A stretch of 64,000 nt of DNA from Burkholderia sp. Nafp2/4-1b. Lineage in GTDB: Bacteria; Pseudomonadota; Gammaproteobacteria; Burkholderiales; Burkholderiaceae. Numbering within the stretch: the first letter of the stretch is position 1; every line of letters begins with the position of its first letter. The notes under the pieces are model-generated. The model saw only the letters and a list, made by a program, of their open reading frames with translations. It was not told where the DNA came from and searched no databases. Location of the stretch: contig NZ_ML058597.1 of assembly GCF_003635165.1 (NCBI RefSeq), positions 372,001-436,000 on the forward strand. The letters are read 5' to 3'. The translations under genes were made by a program, and so were the position numbers. Of this stretch, positions 26,103 through 35,638 are shown in pieces.

Positions 26103-27431
26103 ATGAACAAACGAATGTCTGCGGCCGTCTGGATCCTGCTCGCGATGGCGGCCGGTATCCTGATCGGCTATCTGATCTACACGCAGTTTCCGGACAAGCA
26201 GTCGGCCACCGAGATCGCCGGCTACATCTCGCTCGTCTCCGACGTGTTCCTGCGCCTGATCAAGATGGTGATCGGGCCGCTGGTGTTCTCGACGCTCGTC
26301 GTCGGCATCGCGCACATGGGCGACGCGTCGTCGGTCGGCCGCGTGTTCGTGAAGGCGCTCGGCTGGTTCGTCACCGCGTCGCTGATCTCGCTGCTGCTCG
26401 GGCTGCTGATGGCGAACCTGCTGCGTCCCGGCGAGAACCTCGGCTTGCCGTTGCCGGACATCGGCGCGTCCGCGCATCTCGCGACGTCCAAGTTCACGCT
26501 GAAGGATTTCGTCAGCCACATGGTGCCGAAGTCGTTCGCGGAGGCGATGGCGAACAACGAGATCCTGCAGATCGTCGTGTTCTCGATGTTCTTCGGCGTC
26601 GCGCTGGCGGCGCTCGGCGACCGCGGCAAGATCCTCGTCGCCGCGATCGACCAGCTCGCGCACGTGATGCTGAAGATCACCGGCTACGTGATGAAGCTCG
26701 CGCCGCTCGCGGTGCTGGCGGCAATGGCGTCGACCGTCGCGATCAACGGACTGTCGATCCTGCTGAAGTTCGCGGTGTTCATGGGCGACTTCTATGTGAG
26801 CCTGTTCCTGCTGTGGGGCACGCTCGTGCTCGCCGGCCTGCTGTTCCTCGGCCGGCGCGTATTCAAGCTGCTCGCGCTGATCAAGGAGGCGTTCATGCTG
26901 TCGTTCGCGACCGCGAGTTCCGAAGCCGCGTATCCGAAGATCCTCGACGCGCTCGACCGGTTCGGCGTACGGCGCAAGATCTCGAGCTTCGTGATGCCGA
27001 TGGGCTATTCGTTCAACCTCGACGGCTCGATGATGTACTGCACGTTCGCGTCGCTGTTCATCGCGCAGGCGTACAACATCCACCTGTCGATCGGCACGCA
27101 GATCACGATGCTGCTGGTCCTGATGCTGACCTCGAAGGGAATGGCCGGTGTGCCGCGCGCATCGCTCGTCGTGATCGCGGCGACGCTGCACCAGTTCGAC
27201 ATCCCGGAAGCGGGGCTGCTGCTGATCCTCGGCGTCGACACGTTCCTCGACATGGGGCGCTCGGCCACCAATGCGGTCGGCAACTCGATCGCGAGCGCGG
27301 TGGTCGCGAAGTGGGAAGGCGAGCTGATGTCGGAGTCCGAAGCGCGCGCGCATGCTGCGCATCTCGACGCGGAACTGGAACGGCAGAACGGCGATCCGGC
27401 TTATGGCGCCGGTCGCGCGACGTCCGTTTAA
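26103..27431 (+). CDS. Dicarboxylate/amino acid:cation symporter (DAACS, GltP/DctA-like)
   Basis: 442 residues with eight or more membrane segments and the family's signature loops: a Ser-rich re-entrant hairpin (FATASSEAAYPKIL), MPMGYSFNLDGSMMYCT and MLTSKGMAGVPRASLVV. The NAVGNSIASAVVAKWEGEL ending gives the substrate-binding Asn/Asp region. It should import glutamate, aspartate or C4-dicarboxylates with Na+ or H+. It lies 221 bp after ggt on the same strand, consistent with recovering the glutamate that Ggt releases. Its TAA overlaps the convergent DUF3331 gene's stop by 4 bp. Confidence 0.92.
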   Translation: MNKRMSAAVWILLAMAAGILIGYLIYTQFPDKQSATEIAGYISLVSDVFLRLIKMVIGPLVFSTLVVGIAHMGDASSVGRVFVKALGWFVTASLISLLLGLLMANLLRPGENLGLPLPDIGASAHLATSKFTLKDFVSHMVPKSFAEAMANNEILQIVVFSMFFGVALAALGDRGKILVAAIDQLAHVMLKITGYVMKLAPLAVLAAMASTVAINGLSILLKFAVFMGDFYVSLFLLWGTLVLAGLLFLGRRVFKLLALIKEAFMLSFATASSEAAYPKILDALDRFGVRRKISSFVMPMGYSFNLDGSMMYCTFASLFIAQAYNIHLSIGTQITMLLVLMLTSKGMAGVPRASLVVIAATLHQFDIPEAGLLLILGVDTFLDMGRSATNAVGNSIASAVVAKWEGELMSESEARAHAAHLDAELERQNGDPAYGAGRATSV

Positions 27432-27820
27432 GCGGCACGCGCGTCGTCGATGCACGCCGCCAGCACCATCGCGGCGGCATTGGCCGGCGCCGAGCCGAGC
27501 AGTTGCGGCGCGTAGACGCTGTCGCCGGGCGCGATCGGCCGCCCCGACAGCGCGCAGACGCCGCGCTTGCGCGTCGTGAACAGCCGCCACTTCTGATAGC
27601 CGTAGTGGCCGGTGCACGCGTCGCACCACGAAATCATCACGGTGTCGGCGGTGGGCCGCTCGAGCACGCTGATCGTCGGCCGGCTCGTCGCGTCCCACGA
27701 CGGCAGGCGATCGCGCGTGATGCTGCGCCGTCGCGGCGCGCTCCATGAAACGGACGGCATGTCAAAGCTGCCGATCGCGGCGACGGTCCTGAGCCAGGCG
27801 ACTGCACGGTTGCTCATCAT
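27428..27820 (-). CDS. DUF3331-type small protein
   Basis: 130 residues beginning MMSNRAVAWLRTVAAIG, with GAGGAAAG well placed before the first ATG. The core WCDACTGHYGYQKWRLF followed by RGVCALSGRPIAPGDSVYAP is the DUF3331 pattern, found mainly in Burkholderia. Three Cys plus nearby His could bind a metal. Function is unknown. The paired positions (C-x2-C ... C) recall small zinc-ribbon-like domains. Confidence 0.8.
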   Translation of the reverse strand: MMSNRAVAWLRTVAAIGSFDMPSVSWSAPRRRSITRDRLPSWDATSRPTISVLERPTADTVMISWCDACTGHYGYQKWRLFTTRKRGVCALSGRPIAPGDSVYAPQLLGSAPANAAAMVLAACIDDARAA

Positions 27821-27861
27821 TGCTTTCCTCGAAACGTTACGCGATGCCGCGACACGCGGCA

Positions 27862-29154
27862 TCACGACAGGCGGATGCGCGGCTGCACGCAGCCGTTGAT
27901 TCGTTCGGCGATCCACAGCAGCGTCGCCTTGGAAAATCCGTGCAGCGCCTGCTGGTGGCGCCGGTACAGCATCAGGTGGCTGAACTGCGCGAAGCGCCCC
28001 TGGATGAAGCCGCCACGGAAGAACCCGAATTGCCCGAGCGTGCCGAACGCGTCGTAGTCGCTGATCGACACGAGCGCGCCGAAGTCGTGGAACGCGAACG
28101 GCGGCAGCGGCTTGCCGTCGAGCCACGCGGGCAAGTGCTTCGCGAGATGCTCGGCCTGCTGGGTCGCGACCTGCGCGGTGGGCGGCAGCGGCCGCTCGTG
28201 ACCGTCGGGCTGCAGGCTCGCGCAATCGCCGATCGCGAACACGTGCTCGTCGGCCGTGGCCTGCAACGTGGGCCCGATCAGGATCTGGTTCGCGCGGTTG
28301 GTGTCGAGCCCGCCCAGCGACTGCATGAAGTCGGGCGCCTTCACGCCAGCCGCCCACACCATCAGATCCGCTTCGGAGAACGAACCGTCGCCGTAGTGGA
28401 AACCGTTCGCATCGGCCGCCGTGACGCGCGTCGACGTCAGCACACGAAAGCCGATTTGCTCGAGCCGCCGCTGTGCCGACGCGGAAATCTTCGGCGGAAA
28501 CGCGGCGAGGATGCGCGGGCCGCTTTCGAGCAGCGTGAGCTGCAGCCGCTCGCGTACGGTCGGATCGCCATACGCCTGCGCCACTTCGAGCAGCCGGCTC
28601 AGTTCGGCTGCGAGCTCCACGCCCGTCGCGCCCGCGCCGACGATCGCGACGCGAAACGGCTCGTCGCGCGCGATGCTGCGAAACACGCGCATCCGCAACG
28701 CTTCGTTGAAGGTTTCCGCCTGCTGCTGGCTGTCGATGAAGTAGCATTGCTCGCGCACGCCCGGTACGCCGAAGTCGTTGGCCTGGCTGCCGAGCGCGAG
28801 GATCAGCACGTCGTATTCGAGTTCGCGCGCGTCGATCACGCGTTCGCCATCCTGCGAGCGGATTTCGCCGAGCTGCACGCGGCGCCGCGCGCGATCGAGT
28901 CCCTTCAGTTCGCCCGGCTGGTACGTGTAGCCATGATCGCGCGCATGGGCGAGGAAGATCACCTGCTGTTGCTGCACGTCGCGGGTGCCGGCCGCGATGG
29001 TGTGCAGCATCGGCTTCCATACGTGGGTCGGGCTGCGGTCGACGACGGTCACCTGCGCGCGCCCGCTGCGGCCGAGACGCTCGCCGAGGTGGGTTGCAAG
29101 CTGCAGGCCGGCGATGCCGCCGCCGACGATCACGATGCGGGTAGGGGTTGTCAT
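27862..29154 (-). CDS. ndh: Type II NADH dehydrogenase (Ndh-like flavoprotein)
   Basis: 430 residues. Two dinucleotide-binding folds are visible: IVIVGGGIAGLQLATHLG at the N-terminus for FAD and VAIVGAGATGVELAAEL near 170 for NADH. The FAD-contact VFAIGDCASL and the quinone-side AQVATQQAEHLAKHL motifs follow, with a C-terminal amphipathic stretch for membrane attachment. It transfers electrons from NADH to quinone without proton pumping. A 14-bp palindrome lies 8 bp upstream of the start and a TetR-type gene is divergent, so NDH-2 expression is probably repressed by that protein. Confidence 0.93.
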   Translation of the reverse strand: MTTPTRIVIVGGGIAGLQLATHLGERLGRSGRAQVTVVDRSPTHVWKPMLHTIAAGTRDVQQQQVIFLAHARDHGYTYQPGELKGLDRARRRVQLGEIRSQDGERVIDARELEYDVLILALGSQANDFGVPGVREQCYFIDSQQQAETFNEALRMRVFRSIARDEPFRVAIVGAGATGVELAAELSRLLEVAQAYGDPTVRERLQLTLLESGPRILAAFPPKISASAQRRLEQIGFRVLTSTRVTAADANGFHYGDGSFSEADLMVWAAGVKAPDFMQSLGGLDTNRANQILIGPTLQATADEHVFAIGDCASLQPDGHERPLPPTAQVATQQAEHLAKHLPAWLDGKPLPPFAFHDFGALVSISDYDAFGTLGQFGFFRGGFIQGRFAQFSHLMLYRRHQQALHGFSKATLLWIAERINGCVQPRIRLS

Positions 29155-29161
29155 GGATAAA

Positions 29162-29175
29162 TCATCACGTGATGA
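29162..29175. promoter_or_regulatory. 14-bp palindrome TCATCACGTGATGA at the ndh start, TetR operator candidate
   Basis: Seven-base perfect arms abut with no spacer, placed between the ndh start (29154) and the divergent TetR gene (29304). On the ndh side it occupies the ribosome-binding/+1 region, so a bound dimer would block ndh expression. Confidence 0.6.
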
Positions 29176-29303
29176 ATAAGGTATGATCGTAGCGCTTCCC
29201 GGCTTCGCGTGTCAACGAAGCCGGGCACGCAGTCCGGGTGTCCGCGACGCGAAACCGGGGCCCGAACGCGGGCATTCGATTCATTCAACGGGAGCAGGAA
29301 AAC

Positions 29304-29957
29304 GTGGCTGAAGGCACTGAGCGCGCGCCGGCGAAGCGGCGTACGCGCGGGCGGCCGCTGGCGGAGGCGTCGGTTGGACCGGACGTGATATTGCGGGCCG
29401 CGCGCCGCACGTTCGCGAAGCGCGGCTACGATGCGACGAGCGTGCGCGAGGTCGCGCGCGAGCTTGGCATCGACGCGGCGCTGATCGCCCATCATTTCGG
29501 CACGAAGGAAACGTTGTGGCTGGCTGTCGTCGAGCAGATCGTCGATCTGGCCGAGCCGATGTTCGACGCGTTGCGCGCACTGCGCACGTCGTCATTGCCG
29601 CATCGCGAGCGCGTGCGGCGCGCGATCGAGCTGTGCGTCGATCATGAATTCGCAGAGCCGGACATCGGCATGTTCTTCTCGACGGCGGCGACGGAGGAGG
29701 GCGGCCGGCTCGACCGGTTGCACGAGCGGATCGTGCGCCCGTATCACGACGCGATGTTTCCGCTGCTCGCGGATGCGGTCGACGCCGGCGAGATCTGCCC
29801 GGTCGACCCGAACGTGCTGTTCTTCATGATCGCGAGCGCAGTCGGCACCACGGTGTCATACAGCCATTTGATGCTGGAATTCACGTCGCTGCCTACGCGG
29901 CAGGATGCGTTTCGGCAGGCTGTGCTCGACGTCGCGCTGAACATGCTGCACGTTTGA
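29304..29957 (+). CDS. TetR-family regulator
   Basis: 217 residues from GTG 29304, which has AGGA at 29297-29300; an earlier GTG at 29238 is in frame but less well placed. The TetR HTH is clear (ILRAARRTFAKRGYDATSVREVARELGIDAALIAHHFGTKETLW). A basic RRTRGRPL stretch precedes it. The C-terminal ligand domain has no specific signature. It is divergent from ndh, and the palindrome between them suggests it represses ndh and perhaps itself. Candidate inducers are unknown. Confidence 0.9.
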   Translation: MAEGTERAPAKRRTRGRPLAEASVGPDVILRAARRTFAKRGYDATSVREVARELGIDAALIAHHFGTKETLWLAVVEQIVDLAEPMFDALRALRTSSLPHRERVRRAIELCVDHEFAEPDIGMFFSTAATEEGGRLDRLHERIVRPYHDAMFPLLADAVDAGEICPVDPNVLFFMIASAVGTTVSYSHLMLEFTSLPTRQDAFRQAVLDVALNMLHV

Positions 29958-30476
29958 GGGCAGCGCGCGGCGCGAAACCGGCCTGCGCGCACGCGTGGTC
30001 GACCTGTCGTCGTGGAGTGCTCAGACCGTGACTGTTACCAACCGTCAACATTAGAGAAACTGACAATCACGGGCACGGCGATCGCGATGATCGGCGACAG
30101 GTGGATCCGGTGACGCGGGAAGTCGGCGCGGCATCGCACATCGCGCCGGCCCCGGTCCGCGTGCGTCAAGCGCGATCCGGCGGCGTATCGCCGAGCCAGC
30201 GCCGCAAGCCGGGTCCGTTGCGCCTTCGGGATGGGGTAGCTTGTGCACGGATCGACGCGAGCGACGCGCAAGCGGCCTCACATTGCCGCATGCCACGCAT
30301 GGCCTGACCAATTGCCGATTGCTCCCCGCGAAACATTGTTCTCCTTCGTCGTAAACGTCTCCAATGCGTGATTTTTGCGCTGCCCGATCCGGTTTAGAGT
30401 GGCCGCAAATCGATGACGATGTGTCGTATGGCCGCAGTCGCGGGCCGTACCGACGCACCAGAGGAGCTGGAGACAA
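29958..30476. other. 519-bp gap: NCS1 permease promoter side and mostly featureless sequence
   Basis: The right end contains a TTTAGAGT element near 30392 that could be a -10 for the permease. No inverted repeat stronger than expected for this base composition was seen. The only frame with a good ribosome site is the short minus-strand one listed separately. Confidence 0.4.
30166..30336 (-). CDS. Possible 56-residue small protein
   Basis: On the minus strand GAAGGAG lies just before an ATG complementary to 30334-30336. The frame (MFRGEQSAIGQAMRGMRQ...) runs 56 residues to a TGA. The second half is Arg/Pro-rich and low complexity, which is common for spurious frames in this GC range. I recognise no family. 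It is listed only because of the strong ribosome site and its position divergent from the NCS1 permease. Confidence 0.22.
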   Translation of the reverse strand: MFRGEQSAIGQAMRGMRQCEAACASLASIRAQATPSRRRNGPGLRRWLGDTPPDRA

Positions 30477-31994
30477 ATGGGTGAAGGCAGAATTACGCAA
30501 GTCGAATCGTTCGGTTTCGAGTGCATTCCCGACGCATCGCGCTATGCGCGTCCGATCGATCTGTTCCGGCTGCTGTTCGGCGGCTGCAATACGTTTTCTA
30601 CGTCGGTGCTCGGCAGCTTTCCCGTGCTGGTCGGACTGTCGTTCAAGGCGGGCGTCGCCGCGATCGTGCTCGGCGTGCTGGCCGGCACCTGCATCCTTGC
30701 GCCGATGAGCCTGTTCGGCCCGCGCAACGGCACGAGCGATCCCGTGTCGTCCGGTGCGCATTTCGGCATTCACGGCCGGATCGTCGGCTCGTTCCTCGCG
30801 CTGCTCACGTCGATCGCATTCTTCTCGCTCGCGGTGTGGAGCTCGGGCGATGCGCTCGTCGGCGGCGCGCACGACATGGTCGGCGTACCGGTCAACGGCT
30901 TCACGCTCGGTGCCGCGTACATGGTGTTCGCACTGCTCGTGCTGATCGTCTGCATCTACGGCTTCCGATTCATGCTGTGGGTCAACAAGATCGCCGTGTG
31001 GGCCGCGAGCCTGCTGTTCGTCGCCGGCCTGTTCGCGTTCGCGGGGATGTTCGACATGAACTACGCAGGCACGCTGAACCAGGGCAGTGCGGGCTTCTGG
31101 GCCGCGTTCGTCGGCGCGGTCCTGGTCGCGTTGAGCAATCCGGTGTCGTTCGCGTCCACGCTCGGCGACTGGGCACGCTACATTCCGCAACAGACGCCGA
31201 GGCGGCGCGTGATGGGCGCGGTGTTCGCCGCACAGATCGCGACCTTCGTGCCGTTCTTCTTCGGCCTTGCAACCGCGACGATCATCGCGTCGAAGGCGCC
31301 CGCGTTCATCGCGTCGAACGACTACGTCGGCGGGCTGCTCGCGGTGTCGCCGCGCTGGTTCCTGCTGCCGATGTGCCTGATCGCGATCATCGGCGGGATG
31401 TCGACCGGCACGACCGCGCTGTACGGCACGGGCCTCGACGTGTCGAGCATGTTCCCGCGCTTTCTGAACCGTGTGCGCGCGACGCTGCTGATCGGCACGA
31501 TCGCGATCGCATTCATCTTCGTCGGCCGCTTCTGGTTCAATCTCGTCGAAAGCGTCGCGACGTTCTCGACGCTGATCGACACGTTCAGTTGCCCGTGGAT
31601 GGCGATCATGGTGATCGGCTATGTCACGCGCCGAGGCTTCTATCTGGCGGACGACCTGCAGGTGTTCAACCGCGGGCTGCGCGGCGGCCACTACTGGTTC
31701 ACGCACGGCTGGAACCTGCGCGCGATGGGTGCATGGCTGCCGGCGGCGTTCATCGGGTTGTCGTTCGTGAACCTGCCGGGCCAGTTCGTCGGGCCGCTCG
31801 GCGATCTCGCGGGCGGTCTCGATCTCAGCGTGCCGGTGTCACTGGTGGTCGGCGGGCTGCTGTATTTCGTGCTGCTGATGCTGTATCCGGAGGCGGAAGG
31901 CGTGTACGGCCCGCGTGGACGTTTCCTCGCGCGCGGCGGCAAGCAGGCGGTGCGCGGTGTCGGCGCACCGGCGATCCAGCCGAAGGGGTATTGA
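30477..31994 (+). CDS. NCS1-family permease (cytosine/purine/allantoin type)
   Basis: 505 residues, about twelve membrane segments. The N-terminal MSLFGPRNGTSDPVSSGAHFG stretch after TM2 and the following helix (FFSLAVWSSGDALVGGAH) follow the NCS1 layout. The WARYIPQQTPRR loop is also typical. RBS GAGGAG at 30461-30466. It should import a nucleobase, allantoin, hydantoin or related N-heterocycle with H+ or Na+. The convergent block on the right (SDR, cysteine hydrolase, amidohydrolase) contains enzymes of the kind used for such compounds, so a shared pathway is possible. Confidence 0.88.
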   Translation: MGEGRITQVESFGFECIPDASRYARPIDLFRLLFGGCNTFSTSVLGSFPVLVGLSFKAGVAAIVLGVLAGTCILAPMSLFGPRNGTSDPVSSGAHFGIHGRIVGSFLALLTSIAFFSLAVWSSGDALVGGAHDMVGVPVNGFTLGAAYMVFALLVLIVCIYGFRFMLWVNKIAVWAASLLFVAGLFAFAGMFDMNYAGTLNQGSAGFWAAFVGAVLVALSNPVSFASTLGDWARYIPQQTPRRRVMGAVFAAQIATFVPFFFGLATATIIASKAPAFIASNDYVGGLLAVSPRWFLLPMCLIAIIGGMSTGTTALYGTGLDVSSMFPRFLNRVRATLLIGTIAIAFIFVGRFWFNLVESVATFSTLIDTFSCPWMAIMVIGYVTRRGFYLADDLQVFNRGLRGGHYWFTHGWNLRAMGAWLPAAFIGLSFVNLPGQFVGPLGDLAGGLDLSVPVSLVVGGLLYFVLLMLYPEAEGVYGPRGRFLARGGKQAVRGVGAPAIQPKGY

Positions 31995-32149
31995 AGCGCC
32001 GCGTCACGTTCGGTTTCGCACCGCTTCCGAAACCATTGTGCCGCCGCGCGGGAAAGCCGCCGGCGGCATGCACGTTTCCGGATGATTGATTAGTGATGCG
32101 TATGACGTTGCGGACCTGGTTGACCGCGTTGCCCGCCCCGGCCGGAAAT

Positions 32150-32176
32150 GAAAACGCGCGCCATGCAGGCGCGCGT
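32150..32176 (-). terminator. Intrinsic terminator of the SDR gene
   Basis: Nine-base stem (ACGCGCGCC / GGCGCGCGT) with an ATGCA loop; read on the minus strand it is followed by TTTT. It begins 20 bp past the SDR stop. Confidence 0.75.
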
Positions 32177-32195
32177 GTGTCGGCTGAGGTGCGGA

Positions 32196-32951
32196 TCAGT
32201 GGAACGTGCTGCCTGCGAGCATCCCGCCGTCGACGATGAATTCCGAACCCGTGCAATACGCGGATTCGTCTGACGCGAGGAACAGCACGAGGCTCGCCAC
32301 TTCGTCGGGTTTGCCGATGCGCGCGATCGGCAGCCCGCTGTAGATCGACGACGGGTCGAAATCCGCGTATTCCGGCGGGCGCGCCATCACGGTGTCGATG
32401 CCGCCCGGGTGGACCGAGTTCACGCGGATCCCGTAGCGACCGAATTCGAGTGCGGCCGCCTTCGTCATTCCGCGCACCGCGAACTTGCTCGACACGTACG
32501 CACTGCCGCCGGCCACGCCTTCCATCCCGGCCGTAGACGAAACGTTGACGATCGAGCCGCCGCCCGCATCCTTCAGCGCGGCCAATGCCGATTTCATGCC
32601 GAGCCAGCAGCCGACCTGGTTCACGTCGATCACCTTGCGGTACTCGTCGAGCGAACACGATTCGATCGGCACGAGCTTCAGGATCGCCGCGTTGTTGACG
32701 AGGATGTCCAGCCGACCGAACTGCGCGAGCGTCGCGCGGACGGCGGTGTGCCAGTCGTCCTCGCTCGTCACGTCGAGATGCTGGTAGCGTGCCGCATCGC
32801 CGAGTTCGGCCGCGACGCGCTGGCCCGCATCGTCTAGCACGTCGGCGATCACCACGCGTGCGCCTTCGGCGACGAACCGGCGCGCCTCCGCTTCGCCCTG
32901 GCCGCGGGCGCCGCCCGTGATCAGCGCCACTTTGCCTTCGAGTCGTTTCAT
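32196..32951 (-). CDS. Short-chain dehydrogenase/reductase, canonical
   Basis: 251 residues. TGGARGQG cofactor loop (14-21), NNAA strand, catalytic Ser in NVSST and AYVSSK with the Tyr-x3-Lys pair intact; the end CTGSEFIVDGGMLAG is typical. Closest in layout to 3-alpha/20-beta-hydroxysteroid dehydrogenase-like SDRs, but that group name says little about substrate. It is transcribed away from the cysteine hydrolase gene (start 33329), leaving a 377-bp gap at 32952-33328 in which I see no gene or clear repeat. Confidence 0.9.
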   Translation of the reverse strand: MKRLEGKVALITGGARGQGEAEARRFVAEGARVVIADVLDDAGQRVAAELGDAARYQHLDVTSEDDWHTAVRATLAQFGRLDILVNNAAILKLVPIESCSLDEYRKVIDVNQVGCWLGMKSALAALKDAGGGSIVNVSSTAGMEGVAGGSAYVSSKFAVRGMTKAAALEFGRYGIRVNSVHPGGIDTVMARPPEYADFDPSSIYSGLPIARIGKPDEVASLVLFLASDESAYCTGSEFIVDGGMLAGSTFH

Positions 32952-33328
32952 CGTGTGTGCTCCTTTCAGTGAAGTGGGATGCGTGCGGGCGCGGCACCGC
33001 TTCGTGCGGGATGCGGCGCGCAATGAGCGACGGCCATGATGGCAACAAAGCCGGCGCGGCGTGCCGTCCAAACGGACTAGCCATGCGGTGCATGCGTCGC
33101 TGCTGATGTCGCTCGCGACGACGGACACCCGCACGTTGGCCTGATCCTGTCGGACGTTGTCCCGCGGGCCGCTGTCGCGCGGGGCCGCGCGGCCCGACAC
33201 TGGCGCCTCGCGGTCGCGGCCGGCCCGACCTGCAAGGCGGCAGGCTGCCGCCGGGCCGCGTGCGGTGGCGCCGGCCGTGCCGGCCCGCCGTCCCGTTCGA
33301 TGTGCCAACCTGGAGTAGAGAGCGACCC

Positions 33329-33940
33329 ATGCAACATCCGACCATCCGTACCCTGGCCGGCGCGAGCGCGCCGACGTCGATCGACGCCGCCCGCACCGCG
33401 CTGCTGGTGATCGATTTCCAGAACGAATATTTCAGCGGCCGTCTGCCGATTCCGGAAGGATCGCGTGCGCTCGGCAATGCGCAGCGCGCGATCGCGTTCG
33501 CCGATCGTGCGGGCATCCCGGTGTTCCATATCCAGCACGTCGGCGCGGCCGACGGCCCGCTGTTCGCCGACGGTAGCGACGGCTTCCGGTTTCATGCGGA
33601 CCTGCAGCCGGCGCCGCATCACACGGTCGTGAAGAAGACGTCGGTGAGCGTGTTCCCGACGACCGACATCGACGCGCGCCTGAAGGCGGCCGGCATCGAC
33701 ACGCTGATCGTCACCGGGCTGATGACGCATGCGTGTGTTGCCGGCGCGGCGCGCGATGCGGTGCCGCTCGGCTATGCGGTGATCGTCGTTGACGACGCGT
33801 GCGCGACGCGCGACCTCGACACTCCCGACGGCGGCACGCTGACGCACCGCGACCTTCATCGCGCGACGCTGGCCGCGCTGTCGGACACCTTCGGCGACGT
33901 GCTGACGACCGCGCAGGTGCTCGCGCTCGACGTCGCCTGA
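33329..33940 (+). CDS. Isochorismatase-like cysteine hydrolase
   Basis: 203 residues. The Asp-Lys-Cys triad is in place: Asp29 in LLVIDFQNEY, Lys103 in VKKTSVSVF, Cys136 in LMTHACVAGAA, each in the expected context. Members hydrolyse amide or ester bonds of compounds such as nicotinamide, N-carbamoyl amines, ureidoacrylate or isochorismate. With the NCS1 permease and an amidohydrolase nearby, a carbamoyl or amide intermediate of N-heterocycle breakdown is plausible, but this is inference. The start at ATG 33329 follows a GAGTAGAGAG stretch. Confidence 0.9.
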   Translation: MQHPTIRTLAGASAPTSIDAARTALLVIDFQNEYFSGRLPIPEGSRALGNAQRAIAFADRAGIPVFHIQHVGAADGPLFADGSDGFRFHADLQPAPHHTVVKKTSVSVFPTTDIDARLKAAGIDTLIVTGLMTHACVAGAARDAVPLGYAVIVVDDACATRDLDTPDGGTLTHRDLHRATLAALSDTFGDVLTTAQVLALDVA

Positions 33941-34012
33941 TGCATGTGCGGCCCGCACGGCCGGCGCGTGAGCGGGGGCGCCGAGCCCGCGCGCTCGATG
34001 CGCTCAGTCCGC

Positions 34013-35638
34013 TCAGTCCGCCCAGCCCGGCGCCGCGTACACGACTTCGCCACGGAAGCACGTCTCGATCACGCGCGTTTGCGCGAACGTGCCGACCGGG
34101 TGCTCGAACGGATTGCGGTCGAGGATCGCGAGGCTCGCATCCTTGCCCGCTTCCAGCGAGCCGGTGCAATCATCGAAGCGCAGTGCATACGCGGTGTTCA
34201 CCGTGTAGGCCTCGAGCATCGTGAGCAGGTCGAGGCGTTCGTGCGGATTCCACGGCGGGCTGTCGGGCTGGTCGATCAACCGGTGCGTGACGCCGGTCTG
34301 GATGATCTGCATCGGGTTCATCGTGCTGACCGACCAGTCGGAACCCGCCGCGAGCATCGCGCCGGCGTTGCGCAGGCTGCGGAACGGATAGTTGCGCGCG
34401 GTGCGTTCGGCGCCGAGCAGGTCGCGGTAGAGCTGTTGCTGTTCCTCGCGCGCGGCCGTCCACAGCGTCTGCACGCTGGCGATCGCGCCGAGCCGGTTGA
34501 AGCGGCCCATGTCGGCCGGATCGACGAGCTGCAGGTGCGCGAGCTGCGCGCGGCGGTCGCGCAGCCCGTTGCGGTGCTGGAGGTACTCCAGCGCGTCGAG
34601 CGTCATGCGCACCGCGCGATCGGCGAGCGTGTGGAAGTGCAGGTCGAAGCCGGCCGTATCGGCGAGCAGGCAGATTTCGTTCAGCGCTTCCTGGCTCCAT
34701 AGCGCGAGGCCGCGGTCATCGGTGCCGGCGTACGGCTCGAGCAGCGCGGCGGTTTTTGATTCGGCCACGCCGTCGACGAAGATCTTCACCGTATGCAGGC
34801 GCAGGTTGTCGCGCTCGTATTCGCGTCGCCAAGCGACGAACCGTTCGATCTGCTCGCGCGGATCGCGGCGCGGGTTCGCGTAAAGGCCCGCGCTCATGTA
34901 CGTCTTCAATTGGCCGGCGCGTTGCGCGCTGGCATAAGCCTCCAGCTGGTCCTCCTCGACGCGCGCGTCGAACCAGCCGGTGATCCCGTAGCCGTGCGCC
35001 ATCGCATGCGCTTTCGCGAGCGACTTCGGATAGCCGGCCGGACTCAGTTGCGGAATGAGCGGACACACGCGGTAGAACGCCGCTTCGTGCACGACGCCGT
35101 TCGGCGCGCCCGACGCATCGCGTTCGTACATGCCGCCGGTCGGGTCGGGCGTGTCGGCCGCGATGCCGGCCGCTTCGAGCCCCTTCGTATTGAGGCAGCC
35201 GCTGTGTACGTCGAAGCCGACCACGAGCAGCGGCCGGTCGGGCACGATGCGGTCGAGCAACTCGCGGGTCGGATATGCGCCGAACGCGGCCAGGTCGGCG
35301 CCGCCGAGATAGACCCACGGTTCGTTCGGCGTCGCGTTGGCGCACGCGCGGATGCGCTGCAGGATCGTATCGGGATCGTTGATGCCGGAGAGGTCGAAAT
35401 CGCCGAGGATCTGGTGGCCTTCGAGCGGATGCACGTGACCGTCGATCAGGCCCGGCAGCATCAGCCGGCCAGCCAGGTCGACCCGGCGTGTCGCGGGGCC
35501 GGCGAGGGACCGGATGTCGTCGTCGCGGCCGACGGCGAGGATCTTGCCGTCCTTCGTGGCGAGCGCCTGCGCGAAGCGGCGCTGCGCATCGCCGGTGTAG
35601 AGCAGGCCGTTCAGGTAGATGGTGTCTGCATACTGCAT
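34013..35638 (-). CDS. YtcJ-like metal-dependent amidohydrolase
   Basis: 541 residues. The amidohydrolase start (ADTIYLNGLLYTGDAQRRFAQALATKDGKILAVG) and the first metal pair in LPGLIDGHVHPLEGH are clear, and a late GSDWSVSTMNPMQIIQTGVTH carries the Asp/Ser of the C-terminal metal site. The central DLHFHTLADRAV gives two more His ligands. The family acts on imides, amides or formamides; specificity is not readable. The protein has no export signal. It converges on the cysteine hydrolase gene with 72 bp between stops. Confidence 0.9.
   Translation of the reverse strand: MQYADTIYLNGLLYTGDAQRRFAQALATKDGKILAVGRDDDIRSLAGPATRRVDLAGRLMLPGLIDGHVHPLEGHQILGDFDLSGINDPDTILQRIRACANATPNEPWVYLGGADLAAFGAYPTRELLDRIVPDRPLLVVGFDVHSGCLNTKGLEAAGIAADTPDPTGGMYERDASGAPNGVVHEAAFYRVCPLIPQLSPAGYPKSLAKAHAMAHGYGITGWFDARVEEDQLEAYASAQRAGQLKTYMSAGLYANPRRDPREQIERFVAWRREYERDNLRLHTVKIFVDGVAESKTAALLEPYAGTDDRGLALWSQEALNEICLLADTAGFDLHFHTLADRAVRMTLDALEYLQHRNGLRDRRAQLAHLQLVDPADMGRFNRLGAIASVQTLWTAAREEQQQLYRDLLGAERTARNYPFRSLRNAGAMLAAGSDWSVSTMNPMQIIQTGVTHRLIDQPDSPPWNPHERLDLLTMLEAYTVNTAYALRFDDCTGSLEAGKDASLAILDRNPFEHPVGTFAQTRVIETCFRGEVVYAAPGWAD

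Noticed and set aside
30051..31706. 551-codon minus-strand frame opposite the NCS1 permease
   Set aside because: Charge-rich antisense artefact; the permease on the plus strand has twelve clear membrane segments.
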